6,791 nucleotides of DNA from Deferribacteraceae bacterium UBA1873 (GTDB taxonomy: Bacteria > Chrysiogenota > Deferribacteres > Deferribacterales > Flexistipitaceae), in contig DDHP01000002.1 in assembly GCA_002338145.1 (NCBI GenBank), positions 1 to 6,791 on the forward strand, given 5' to 3'. The notes under the pieces are model-generated. The model worked only from the letters and a program-made list of their open reading frames with translations. It had not been told where the DNA came from and did no database searches. This document shows positions 1 through 5,379 of this stretch, one piece after another. The translations under genes were made by a program, and so were the position numbers. Within the stretch, counting starts at the first letter, position 1, and each line of letters starts with the position of its first letter.

Positions 1-63
1 ATTACCGGAATAATCACCACCTGATTCGACGTTTTTGTTTTGTATGTTGTCATTTTCCGCCAT
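1..63 (-). CDS. N-terminal fragment, probable RND efflux pump (cut by window edge)
   Basis: Only the first 21 codons are visible, beginning with ATG at 63-61. The peptide starts MAENDNIQNKNVE and continues hydrophilic and Gly/Ser-rich to the window edge, with no membrane segment yet. The start is well supported: the reverse strand reads AAGGAGAAATAA directly before it, and the ATG abuts the TAA stop of the adaptor gene with no gap. The sequence itself does not show the product. The inference that this is the inner-membrane RND (AcrB/MexB-type) transporter rests on position: a TolC-type channel and an AcrA-type adaptor lie immediately upstream in the same operon, and the third component is otherwise missing. 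RND pumps normally have a short cytoplasmic N-terminus before the first membrane helix, which fits. An ABC-type MacB partner is the main alternative. Confidence 0.55.
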   Translation of the reverse strand, partial: MAENDNIQNKNVESGGDYSGN

Positions 64-1251
64 TTATTTCTCCTTCAGTCTATCTCCGGATTCGATTAAC
101 TCCACATCTGTCAGAACCAATTTTTCGCCTCCGCTCAGACCGCTTAAAACCTCAACTTTATTGCCGATCTCTCTGCCAAGCTTCAGAATGCGCATTTTTG
201 CCTGATCTCCTTCCTTTATTATGACTGCGTTCAACTGTCCAACCTGCTTCACCGCCGATCTTGGTATAAAAACACCTTCGTTTTGTCCTTCCGCAACCAT
301 CACCTTCACATACGCACCTGCAGGGAGTATATCCTTGGCAGTGGTTTCAACAGTAAATTTTCTGGAACCGGGCATTATCTGACTGGATTTATTTTTTATG
401 ACCGCAGTAAAAGACATATTTCCCGACGGATAACTGATTGTCACATTATCGCCGACGGAAACATTATTAAACAGACGCTCTCCGATTTCTGCTGCAACAA
501 TTTTCTCATTGGTGCCGATTTTCAGCACAGCATTCCCGGGAGAAGCGAGATTGCCTTCTTCCGAAAGTTTTTTCAGTACCACACCGTCAAAGGGCGCTTT
601 TATTTTCTTATAATCAATATAAGATTGGGTTTCAGATAGCATAGCTTTGGACTGTTCTATTTTTGATCCGGCCTGATTTAATTTCTTTTCGGCCAGATTT
701 ATATTTTCGACAGCTATATCATATGACTCCTTAGCCGATAAATATTCGGACTCAACCTGGTCATATTTCTGCTGACTCACACTCTCACTTTTGAGGAGTC
801 TTTTATATCGCTTATATGTCTTTTCAGCCAGGTTAAACTGGGCTTCTGCCTTCCTTTTTTCCATCTGCGCCATTTTCAATCCGGACTCAGCTTGTTTCAA
901 ACCTATACGTGCCTCTTTCAACGCACTTTCCGCACGTTTAACCCTGGCACTCAATTCGTCACTGCTGATACTGACAAGTACATCATTTTTACGAAAGGAA
1001 TCACCGATATCAACACTTATACTCCGGATATACCCCATAATTTTAGGCATCAGCATAACCGTTTTATCACTGGTAACCGTTCCTGAAAAAGTGATTTTTG
1101 CTGCTCTGACTTCTTTATTAACAGCCATAGTTTCAACTGTGAATTTATCCGGCTTATCATATTGTGTCGTTTCATCTTCAGTTTTGGCATTTGAACAGGA
1201 TACAACCGTCACAGCCAAGAACATTAAAAAAATACCCATCCAACTTCTCAT
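64..1251 (-). CDS. Periplasmic adaptor (membrane fusion) lipoprotein of an RND-type efflux pump
   Basis: This 395-residue HlyD/AcrA-family adaptor bridges an inner-membrane pump and the TolC-like channel. Residues 1-18 are a lipoprotein signal peptide ending in the lipobox VVS-C with Cys19 as the lipidated residue; Ser at +2. Residues about 58-96 form the first half of the lipoyl domain. Residues about 97-211 are a long, Lys/Glu/Ala-rich alpha-helical hairpin that should dock on the channel. The second lipoyl half follows with the hallmark IKAPFDGVV at 217-225, then a beta-barrel (about 247-320) and a membrane-proximal domain (about 325-393, beginning VFIPRSAV). Length and domain order are normal for the family. 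The ATG at 1251 directly follows the TAA of the upstream channel gene, with a GGGGGAAGA SD inside that gene's end. The substrate cannot be read from the adaptor; the arsR gene leading the operon suggests a metal, metalloid or thiol-reactive stress. Confidence 0.93.
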   Translation of the reverse strand: MRSWMGIFLMFLAVTVVSCSNAKTEDETTQYDKPDKFTVETMAVNKEVRAAKITFSGTVTSDKTVMLMPKIMGYIRSISVDIGDSFRKNDVLVSISSDELSARVKRAESALKEARIGLKQAESGLKMAQMEKRKAEAQFNLAEKTYKRYKRLLKSESVSQQKYDQVESEYLSAKESYDIAVENINLAEKKLNQAGSKIEQSKAMLSETQSYIDYKKIKAPFDGVVLKKLSEEGNLASPGNAVLKIGTNEKIVAAEIGERLFNNVSVGDNVTISYPSGNMSFTAVIKNKSSQIMPGSRKFTVETTAKDILPAGAYVKVMVAEGQNEGVFIPRSAVKQVGQLNAVIIKEGDQAKMRILKLGREIGNKVEVLSGLSGGEKLVLTDVELIESGDRLKEK

Positions 1252-2577
1252 TTATCTTCCCCCTGAATTTTTATTCAAAATACCAGAATTTAACAATAAC
1301 TTAGCTCTGCCGGTTATATGTTCATATTCAGCCATATACATATTAAGCTCCGCCTCTCTCACATCGACTTCTCTGTCAAGCAGTTCGGTGATTTTCACCA
1401 GACCTTCCTTAAATCTGTTCAGAGTGATGGATAATGCTTCATAAGCTGCTTCAACCTGTTTTTCAGCAGCCTTAAGTTTTTTTCGTGCGGCTTTTACACT
1501 GTAATAGGCGTCTTTTACCTGGGATTTTATTTCACGTTCTTTATCCTGTTTCATATTAAGCGTATACAGATAATCGCTTTTATTTTCTCTGACTTTGTTG
1601 TAATCGGTAAAACCGTTAAAAAGATTGAACGAAACCTTTGCTCCGAATGTTGCTCCTTCAGCCCCTCTATTCGTAAATTCACTTTCATTCCATTTATAAT
1701 TAGCAAAAAGTGACACTTCAGGAAGAAAATTAAATTTAGATTTTTTGGTTTCAAGCTCAGCTATGTTAAGTAGCTTATCAAGTGCAAGCAAATCTTCCCT
1801 GCTGCTGGAAGCGGTTTGCAGATATTTATTCAGTGATTTATCTGTTTTGAAAGAAGGGTTCTCCCAAACAATGTTAATTTCCTCATCAATCCCAAGCAAT
1901 TGCTGTAGTCTACTTTGTGCAACTTCAACCTGTTTCTGCGCCTCGCTTATTTCGCTTTCGTTTTTTAGCAGATGAGTTTTGGCAACCATGAGATCGCTTT
2001 TTACAACCATCCCGTTTTCATAAAAATTCTTTGTCAGGTGATAATATCTTTTTGTCCTTTCATATGACTTTTTTGTAACTTCAAGCGCTTTTTCTGCCAA
2101 AGACAGCCCGAAAAAAGCTTTGGTATAATTATAAAGAACCTCTTGTTGAATTCTCTCAGATGTCAGCTCCGCAATATCACTGATTCTCGATGCCTGTTTT
2201 ATCCCGAAATATATTTTTCCTTTCATAAATACCGGTTGAATCACTTCCACTTTTGTCTCATAATTTTCAATTCTGCCAGGATCAGGCAGCTCATTATTAA
2301 AGTAATCCATATCAAACTCACCCTGAGCCATCGTTGAAAAAGCAGCCGTTGCAGGCTCGTCAGTATTGGTATATGTTTCCGAAATATTGATATCAGGCAG
2401 ATACCCGCCTTTGGCCTGATAATATCTATACTCAGAAGATTTCACCTTCGCTTTATAAGCCTGAATAAGATTATTATTTTTCAGAACCAGCTCTTTGCCT
2501 TTTTGATAGTCAAGCTGAAGAGCAAAGGAAGTAGTTGCAAATAAAATCAAGCAAACAACGAAAAACCTTCGCATCAT
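1252..2577 (-). CDS. TolC-family outer-membrane efflux channel
   Basis: This 441-residue outer-membrane factor would form the trimeric exit duct of the tripartite pump. Residues 1-19 are a Sec signal peptide (MMRR, hydrophobic core, SFA cleavage site before Leu20). There is no credible lipobox, so it should be unlipidated. The two structural repeats are visible. Repeat 1 has GYLPDINIS (58-66), QPVF (114-117) and long helices around 125-230. Repeat 2 has FLPEVSLFANY (284-294), FNLFNGF (317-323) and the helical stretch 325-432, including FKEGLVKITELL. Length is close to other TolC-like proteins. The start ATG at 2577 overlaps the TGA of arsR (ATGA), preceded by GGAGGAAGA; a second ATG follows immediately and either could be used. 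It is followed without a gap by the adaptor gene. Assignment to the efflux (OEP) family is firm; the transported compound is unknown. Confidence 0.93.
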   Translation of the reverse strand: MMRRFFVVCLILFATTSFALQLDYQKGKELVLKNNNLIQAYKAKVKSSEYRYYQAKGGYLPDINISETYTNTDEPATAAFSTMAQGEFDMDYFNNELPDPGRIENYETKVEVIQPVFMKGKIYFGIKQASRISDIAELTSERIQQEVLYNYTKAFFGLSLAEKALEVTKKSYERTKRYYHLTKNFYENGMVVKSDLMVAKTHLLKNESEISEAQKQVEVAQSRLQQLLGIDEEINIVWENPSFKTDKSLNKYLQTASSSREDLLALDKLLNIAELETKKSKFNFLPEVSLFANYKWNESEFTNRGAEGATFGAKVSFNLFNGFTDYNKVRENKSDYLYTLNMKQDKEREIKSQVKDAYYSVKAARKKLKAAEKQVEAAYEALSITLNRFKEGLVKITELLDREVDVREAELNMYMAEYEHITGRAKLLLNSGILNKNSGGR

Positions 2578-2837
2578 TCTTCCTCCATCAGTAAATCAAC
2601 GATTTTTGCTATTTTTTCATCTGTTAAACTATAACAGATTTCGTGCCCGTCCCGCACACCTTCTACAATACCGAGATTCCTGAGAAGAGCCAAGTGCCTG
2701 CTTATTGTCGCCTGAGGCAGTCCCAAGCCTTTGCAGATTTTTGTCACATTGCATTCCTTTTTTGCCAGTCCCATAACAATCCTGAGACGGACGGGATGTC
2801 CGATTGCTTTAAATTTATTTGCATATTCTTCCAGCAT
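2574..2837 (-). CDS. ArsR/SmtB-family winged-helix repressor
   Basis: An 87-residue DNA-binding regulator that probably represses its own operon and releases DNA on binding a metal, metalloid or other thiol-reactive signal. The fold is clear: FKAIGHPVRLRIVMGL (9-24), recognition helix region LGLPQATISRHLALLRNLGIV (38-58) and wing VRDGHEICYSLTD (61-73). The classical arsenic-sensing ELCVCDLC is replaced by ECNVTKIC, leaving Cys29, Cys35 and a wing cysteine Cys68. The start was chosen at 2837 because GGAGGT lies at 2847-2842 with normal spacing. The in-frame ATG at 2849 has no SD, and one at 2894 would place the promoter and operator inside the gene. Its TGA overlaps the start of the channel gene, so regulator and pump are co-transcribed. 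The effector (As, Sb, Cd, Zn, persulfide or other) cannot be settled from sequence. Confidence 0.92.
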   Translation of the reverse strand: MLEEYANKFKAIGHPVRLRIVMGLAKKECNVTKICKGLGLPQATISRHLALLRNLGIVEGVRDGHEICYSLTDEKIAKIVDLLMEEE

Positions 2838-2841
2838 ATCA

Positions 2842-2847
2842 ACCTCC
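2842..2847 (-). promoter_or_regulatory. Shine-Dalgarno that decides the arsR start
   Basis: The reverse strand reads GGAGGT followed by TGAT and the ATG at 2837. No comparable SD precedes the upstream in-frame ATG codons at 2849 and 2894, so the shorter reading frame is preferred. Confidence 0.8.
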
Positions 2848-2859
2848 ATTAAATCATAT

Positions 2860-2887
2860 ACAAATATACATATATTCGTATATTTGT
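2860..2887. promoter_or_regulatory. Probable ArsR operator: 10-bp perfect inverted repeat
   Basis: ACAAATATAC (2860-2869) and GTATATTTGT (2878-2887) are exact reverse complements separated by 8 bp. A nested palindrome, ATATA-TTCG-TATAT, occupies 2870-2883. The repeat covers the -10 box, the spacer and the edge of the -35 box of the arsR promoter. ArsR/SmtB dimers are known to bind AT-rich imperfect palindromes in this position, so autorepression by occlusion of RNA polymerase is the natural reading. Protein binding is inferred. Confidence 0.75.
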
Positions 2888-2890
2888 CAA
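2863..2890 (-). promoter_or_regulatory. Sigma70-type promoter of the arsR-efflux operon
   Basis: On the minus strand a perfect TTGACA (-35, plus-strand 2885-2890) is followed after 16 bp by TATATT (-10, plus-strand 2863-2868, five of six matches to TATAAT). Transcription would begin near 2856, giving a leader of about 19 nt that just contains the SD of arsR. This is the best promoter match I found in the window. It coincides almost exactly with the inverted repeat at 2860-2887. Confidence 0.7.
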
Positions 2891-2961
2891 TCATTATATT
2901 TTCTGCACAACAATCTCTGGAAGTTGAATAAATTGTTTATGCGGAAAGTATAACTACAAAA

Positions 2962-3021
2962 CTATACCTATACCTTTACCTTTACCTTTACCTTTACCTT
3001 TGCCTTTGCCTTTACCTCTGC
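2962..3021. repeat. Tandem hexanucleotide array, 10 units, consensus CTTTAC
   Basis: Ten uninterrupted 6-bp units: two CTATAC, four CTTTAC, two CTTTGC, one CTTTAC and one CTCTGC. Identical variants sit next to each other, as expected from local slippage or unequal exchange. The plus strand is nearly pure pyrimidine apart from position 5 of each unit (and the A at position 3 in the first two). It lies between the divergently transcribed arsR operon (promoter upstream edge at 2890) and the trmO-like gene (start 3118), in no recognisable coding frame. The rest of 2891-3117 shows no gene; a possible promoter for the plus-strand gene is listed separately. Confidence 0.95.
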
Positions 3022-3066
3022 ATCTTATTTAAAGGGCGGAAGTTTAGTAAAACATTTTGTCATTTT

Positions 3067-3096
3067 TTGACTAAGATGTTAAAACAAAGCTGTAAA
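3067..3096 (+). promoter_or_regulatory. Possible promoter of the trmO-like gene
   Basis: TTGACT (3067-3072) and TGTAAA (3091-3096) are separated by 18 bp. The -35 match is good and the -10 match mediocre. Transcription would start near 3103, leaving a leader of about 15 nt with the AAGGA at 3106-3110. In such AT-rich sequence this is only a candidate. Confidence 0.3.
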
Positions 3097-3105
3097 CTTA
3101 AAATG

Positions 3106-3110
3106 AAGGA
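3106..3110 (+). promoter_or_regulatory. Shine-Dalgarno that decides the trmO-like start
   Basis: AAGGA is followed by a 7-nt spacer and the ATG at 3118. The frame is open further upstream, but no other candidate start has an SD, and upstream residues do not resemble the family's N-terminus. Confidence 0.75.
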
Positions 3111-3117
3111 TAGAATT

Positions 3118-3516
3118 ATGAGAAAATACACGTTCGAACCTATAGGTGTTTTTTACACCGATACGGCTGAGATCCCCAGGCATTGGAGCGTATCAGAAGA
3201 GAAGGGCAGAATAGTACTTGAGGAAAAATATAAAGAAGGGATTACAGATTATTCTCCCGGAGATAAAATCATGGTAATTTTCGTTTTCCACAAAAGCCCG
3301 GAATTTTCTGCCCGGAATCTCAGGACAAAACCTCCTCACAAAAATGAAGAAAGAGGCGTGTTCAGTATCTGCTCACCGGTAAGGCCAAACCCGCTGGGAA
3401 TCTCTGTTCTGAAAATTACAAAAGTTGAAAATAATATAATCTATGTACAAAACATAGATATGCTGAATGAGACCCCGATTTTAGATATCAAACCATTTAT
3501 CCCCGCCGACAAATAG
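3118..3516 (+). CDS. trmO: TrmO/TsaA-family (UPF0066) probable tRNA t6A37 N6-methyltransferase, short form
   Basis: This 132-residue protein is of the TrmO (YaeB/TsaA) family, which uses S-adenosylmethionine to methylate N6-threonylcarbamoyladenosine at position 37 of certain tRNAs. Family landmarks are the N-terminal FEPIGVFYTD (6-15), KPPHKNEERGVFSICSPVRPNPLGIS (about 71-96, with the signature RPNPLG at 89-94) and the C-terminal IDMLNETPILDIKPFIP (113-129). The E. coli enzyme is about 235 residues with an extra C-terminal domain; here only the catalytic beta-barrel domain is present, as in many short homologues. The usual T-R-S-P element before RPNP reads I-C-S-P here, so the activity is less certain than the family. 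It is a monocistronic plus-strand gene whose stop lies 5 bp from that of the convergent tautomerase gene. Confidence 0.85.
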   Translation: MRKYTFEPIGVFYTDTAEIPRHWSVSEEKGRIVLEEKYKEGITDYSPGDKIMVIFVFHKSPEFSARNLRTKPPHKNEERGVFSICSPVRPNPLGISVLKITKVENNIIYVQNIDMLNETPILDIKPFIPADK

Positions 3517-3533
3517 GAATGTTAGCTTTTTTT
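3505..3533 (+). terminator. Weak intrinsic terminator after the trmO-like gene
   Basis: GCCGACA (3505-3511) can pair with TGTTAGC (3520-3526) around an 8-nt loop, with one C-A mismatch and one G-T pair. Seven T residues follow (3527-3533). The structure starts inside the trmO-like gene and runs into the 3' end of the convergent tautomerase gene. The stem is imperfect, so termination efficiency is doubtful. Confidence 0.4.
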
Positions 3534-3722
3534 CCTGCGATCCGTAACGGTTTCTCCGCCTATCCCCCAGTTATCCGTCTCCACTTCATCAATAACCACT
3601 ACAGTCGTAGCGGGATTTTTATCCAGCACTTTCACGAGGAGCTCAGTAGCCCCTTCAATAAGCTCTTTCTTCTGTTCTTTTGTAGCTCCGTCCTTTGTGA
3701 TTTTAATGTTTACAAACGGCAT
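3522..3722 (-). CDS. 4-Oxalocrotonate-tautomerase-like small protein (TDNWGIGGE subgroup)
   Basis: A 66-residue tautomerase-superfamily protein. After removal of Met the N-terminal residue is Pro1 (PFVNIKI), the catalytic base of this superfamily. The middle carries KEQKKELIEGATELLVKVL (an amphipathic helix), a beta strand TTVVVIDEV and the C-terminal hallmark TDNWGIGGE, where the family's conserved FGIGG reads WGIGG. By my alignment Arg11 and Arg39 of classical 4-oxalocrotonate tautomerase are Ala and Val here, so the physiological substrate probably differs and is unknown. The ATG at 3722 has an AAAGGAG SD inside the preceding MFS gene, whose end it overlaps by 20 bp, so the two are almost certainly co-translated. 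Family members usually act as cytoplasmic hexamers of this small subunit. Confidence 0.87.
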   Translation of the reverse strand: MPFVNIKITKDGATKEQKKELIEGATELLVKVLDKNPATTVVVIDEVETDNWGIGGETVTDRRKKS

Positions 3723-4899
3723 ATGCTCTCCTTTGTACTTTATTTTTAAGAAAAAAAAGAAAAATTATACCCACAACAAGAAACCCGGAAGACAACAGCA
3801 AAGGATAAGTAAAACTATCATATTTATCAGAAAGATATCCTGCAACAACAGGGCCGATCATCTGACCTCCGCTAAAAAAAGTAGTAAGAATTGCAACGGC
3901 CTGCGTAGATCTTTCAACCCACAACTCTTTCCCGTAAGTCACACTCAGAGAAGTAATACCCATAAATGTACCACCAAGAGCCACAGCAACAATAAAAACT
4001 GATAATACGTTTTGCAAAAGGACAAACAATACCAGCCCTGTTAGCTGAATTGTAAAAGCGCTTAAAAGAGCAACGATAAAATTTTTAACCCTGGCAATAT
4101 AAAGCCAAAAAATAGTTGATGGTGCGGCAAAAACTCCCACGATCACCCATCCTGCATAAGAAACGCTTTCATAGACCATGTAACTTTGTGCAGCAGAAAC
4201 CAAAAAGGTTGCTATTACAACATACCCAAATCCTTCCATTAAATATGCAATACAAAGAAGCCAAAATTCTGTGTGTCTTTTTTTATATACTGCACCACCA
4301 TCTGTATCTGTAGTTTCTTTTTTCTTTACAAACTCGGGGGCAGATTTTATCCAAAAGACAGCATAAAAGCTAAACACAGCTGCCGTAATTCCGGTAAAAA
4401 TCCAAGTCCCCCGCCATCCACCTATAAATCCGAAAAACGGTACAAGAAGACCGCTTAATGCAATCCCAAGCCCAACCCCGCTGTAATGCCACCCCATAAA
4501 TTTGACCGCATTTTGGGAAACAAGATAATCAAAAAGCATGGAAGTGGACAATATAAAACCGGAGGCACTCGCAAAACCTGCAATAAACCTCAATATATGC
4601 CATATCGCAAAGTTTGTGGTTAATCCCATAATTATTGAAGTAAATACGATTGCCACTAACGATAAAACAAAGATAATGTAACGCATTTTATTAAAGAAGA
4701 TAAACAGTACGGTTCCTGCCAGATATCCGAAATAATTGCTGGATGCGACTGCACCGGCCAGCGTATCACTCATACCGGTACCTGCCTGCATATATGGGAT
4801 GATAGGCGTATAAGCGAATCTGCCCAAACCCATAAATACTGCAAGACTTGCCGTTCCGGCCATTAATGTAAAAAAATTATCTCTAAATCCCGTTTTCAT
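3703..4899 (-). CDS. MFS transporter, YbfB/YjiJ type
   Basis: A 398-residue inner-membrane protein of the major facilitator superfamily with about 12 hydrophobic segments, split six and six by a charged cytoplasmic loop (about 186-212, SAPEFVKKKETTDTDGG). The N-terminal GLGRFAYTPIIPYMQ (24-38) and the following SNYFGYLAGT (54-63) are characteristic of the YbfB/YjiJ branch, whose substrates are largely unknown. Length is normal. GGQMIGPVVAGYLSDKYD (344-361) in the C-terminal half is a typical MFS helix 11 end and loop. The ATG at 4899 has no recognisable SD and lies against a palindrome, unlike every other gene here. Met13 (4863) also lacks an SD and would trim the N-terminus. The gene is co-transcribed with the tautomerase gene, which hints at transport of a small carboxylate or enol substrate, but that link is only contextual. 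Confidence 0.9.
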   Translation of the reverse strand: MKTGFRDNFFTLMAGTASLAVFMGLGRFAYTPIIPYMQAGTGMSDTLAGAVASSNYFGYLAGTVLFIFFNKMRYIIFVLSLVAIVFTSIIMGLTTNFAIWHILRFIAGFASASGFILSTSMLFDYLVSQNAVKFMGWHYSGVGLGIALSGLLVPFFGFIGGWRGTWIFTGITAAVFSFYAVFWIKSAPEFVKKKETTDTDGGAVYKKRHTEFWLLCIAYLMEGFGYVVIATFLVSAAQSYMVYESVSYAGWVIVGVFAAPSTIFWLYIARVKNFIVALLSAFTIQLTGLVLFVLLQNVLSVFIVAVALGGTFMGITSLSVTYGKELWVERSTQAVAILTTFFSGGQMIGPVVAGYLSDKYDSFTYPLLLSSGFLVVGIIFLFFLKNKVQRRAYAVCKH

Positions 4900-4917
4900 T
4901 TTAATATACTATTAAAA
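4899..4917. promoter_or_regulatory. Palindrome at the MFS start, possible operator
   Basis: TTTTAATA (4899-4906) and TATTAAAA (4910-4917) are exact reverse complements around TAC. On the minus strand it contains TAGTAT (4906-4911), which sits 17 bp from TTGCTT (4929-4934) and could be a poor -10 box. Transcription would then start at or near the ATG, so a bound protein would block the promoter. The AT-rich composition makes chance a real possibility. Confidence 0.4.
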
Positions 4918-4966
4918 TATATTTCACTAAGCAAGCATTTATAATTTTATAACCTTGTTATTTTAT

Positions 4967-4994
4967 TTGTTTTTTCTGAATATTATGTTAAAAT
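4967..4994 (+). promoter_or_regulatory. Candidate extended -10 promoter of the cupin-CBS operon
   Basis: TTGTTT (4967-4972) and TAAAAT (4989-4994) are 16 bp apart, with TGT directly before the -10 box (an extended -10 TGN). Transcription would begin near 5001, immediately before the strong SD AAAGGAGGA (5002-5010). The remaining 4918-4966 is AT-rich with no gene. Confidence 0.4.
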
Positions 4995-5015
4995 TATTAA
5001 TAAAGGAGGATTTAT

Positions 5016-5363
5016 ATGCTGAAATTAATCAAACATTCACAGGCTGAAAACTATGAGCCCGAAAAAGATTGGAAGAGAACAAGCCTTTGCAACGAAACGG
5101 ATATATCAATTGAGCATTTTGTTAAACCGCCAAAGCACTCTTCACCCAGACACAAACATTCAAATGCACAGGTTTTGTACGTGCTTCAGGGAAAACTATC
5201 GGTAGTGGACTCAAACAACAATACCGAATATGTGGAAGAGGGAGACTGTATATATATCCCCGGCGACGAATCCCATATCGTCACCAATGAACTGGATGAT
5301 ATATCAGCAGGACTTGACATATTTGTTCCTGGCAGATCATTCGACTTTTGGCTTAAAAAGTAG
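5016..5363 (+). CDS. Small single-domain cupin protein
   Basis: A 115-residue cytoplasmic protein with one conserved beta-barrel (cupin_2 type). Motif 1 is visible as PRHKHSNAQVLYVLQG (44-59): His46 and His48 are metal ligands, and Gln52 occupies the place usually held by Glu. Motif 2 is GDCIYIPGDESHIVTN (76-91), with His87 as the last ligand and Asp84 where Gly is common. A divalent metal site is therefore likely, but the reaction cannot be named; small stand-alone cupins include sugar-binding, dioxygenase and purely sensory members. The ATG at 5016 follows AAAGGAGGA with ideal spacing. It is 16 bp upstream of the CBS-domain gene on the same strand and divergent from the MFS-tautomerase pair, with which it may share regulation. 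Confidence 0.88.
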   Translation: MLKLIKHSQAENYEPEKDWKRTSLCNETDISIEHFVKPPKHSSPRHKHSNAQVLYVLQGKLSVVDSNNNTEYVEEGDCIYIPGDESHIVTNELDDISAGLDIFVPGRSFDFWLKK

Positions 5364-5379
5364 AAAAAGGAGGTAACTT

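Noticed and set aside
283..639. A 118-codon plus-strand frame inside the adaptor gene
   Set aside because: It is antisense to conserved lipoyl and barrel domains, with no family resemblance and no SD.
791..1444. A 217-codon open frame on the plus strand across the adaptor and channel genes
   Set aside because: It is antisense to two well-supported genes, has no SD and is Ser/Leu-rich low-complexity translation typical of the reverse of Lys/Glu-rich helices.
2838..2894. An upstream extension of arsR to an ATG at 2894
   Set aside because: It would put the promoter and operator inside the gene, has no SD and adds residues unlike the family's N-terminus.
2962..3021. Reading the hexanucleotide array as a CRISPR array, coding repeat or plasmid iterons
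   Set aside because: Units are too short and lack spacers, there is no open frame with a start, and there is no replication initiator gene nearby.
3067..3117. An upstream extension of the trmO-like gene to TTG 3067 or ATG 3103
   Set aside because: The SD AAGGA with correct spacing selects 3118, where the family's N-terminal FEPIG begins a few residues later.
3697..4458. Several short plus-strand frames opposite the MFS gene
   Set aside because: They are antisense to a clear 12-helix transporter; none has an SD or a recognisable motif.
4939..4952. TTATA-ATTT-TATAA inverted repeat between the MFS and cupin genes
   Set aside because: Five-base arms of only A and T in very AT-rich sequence are expected by chance.
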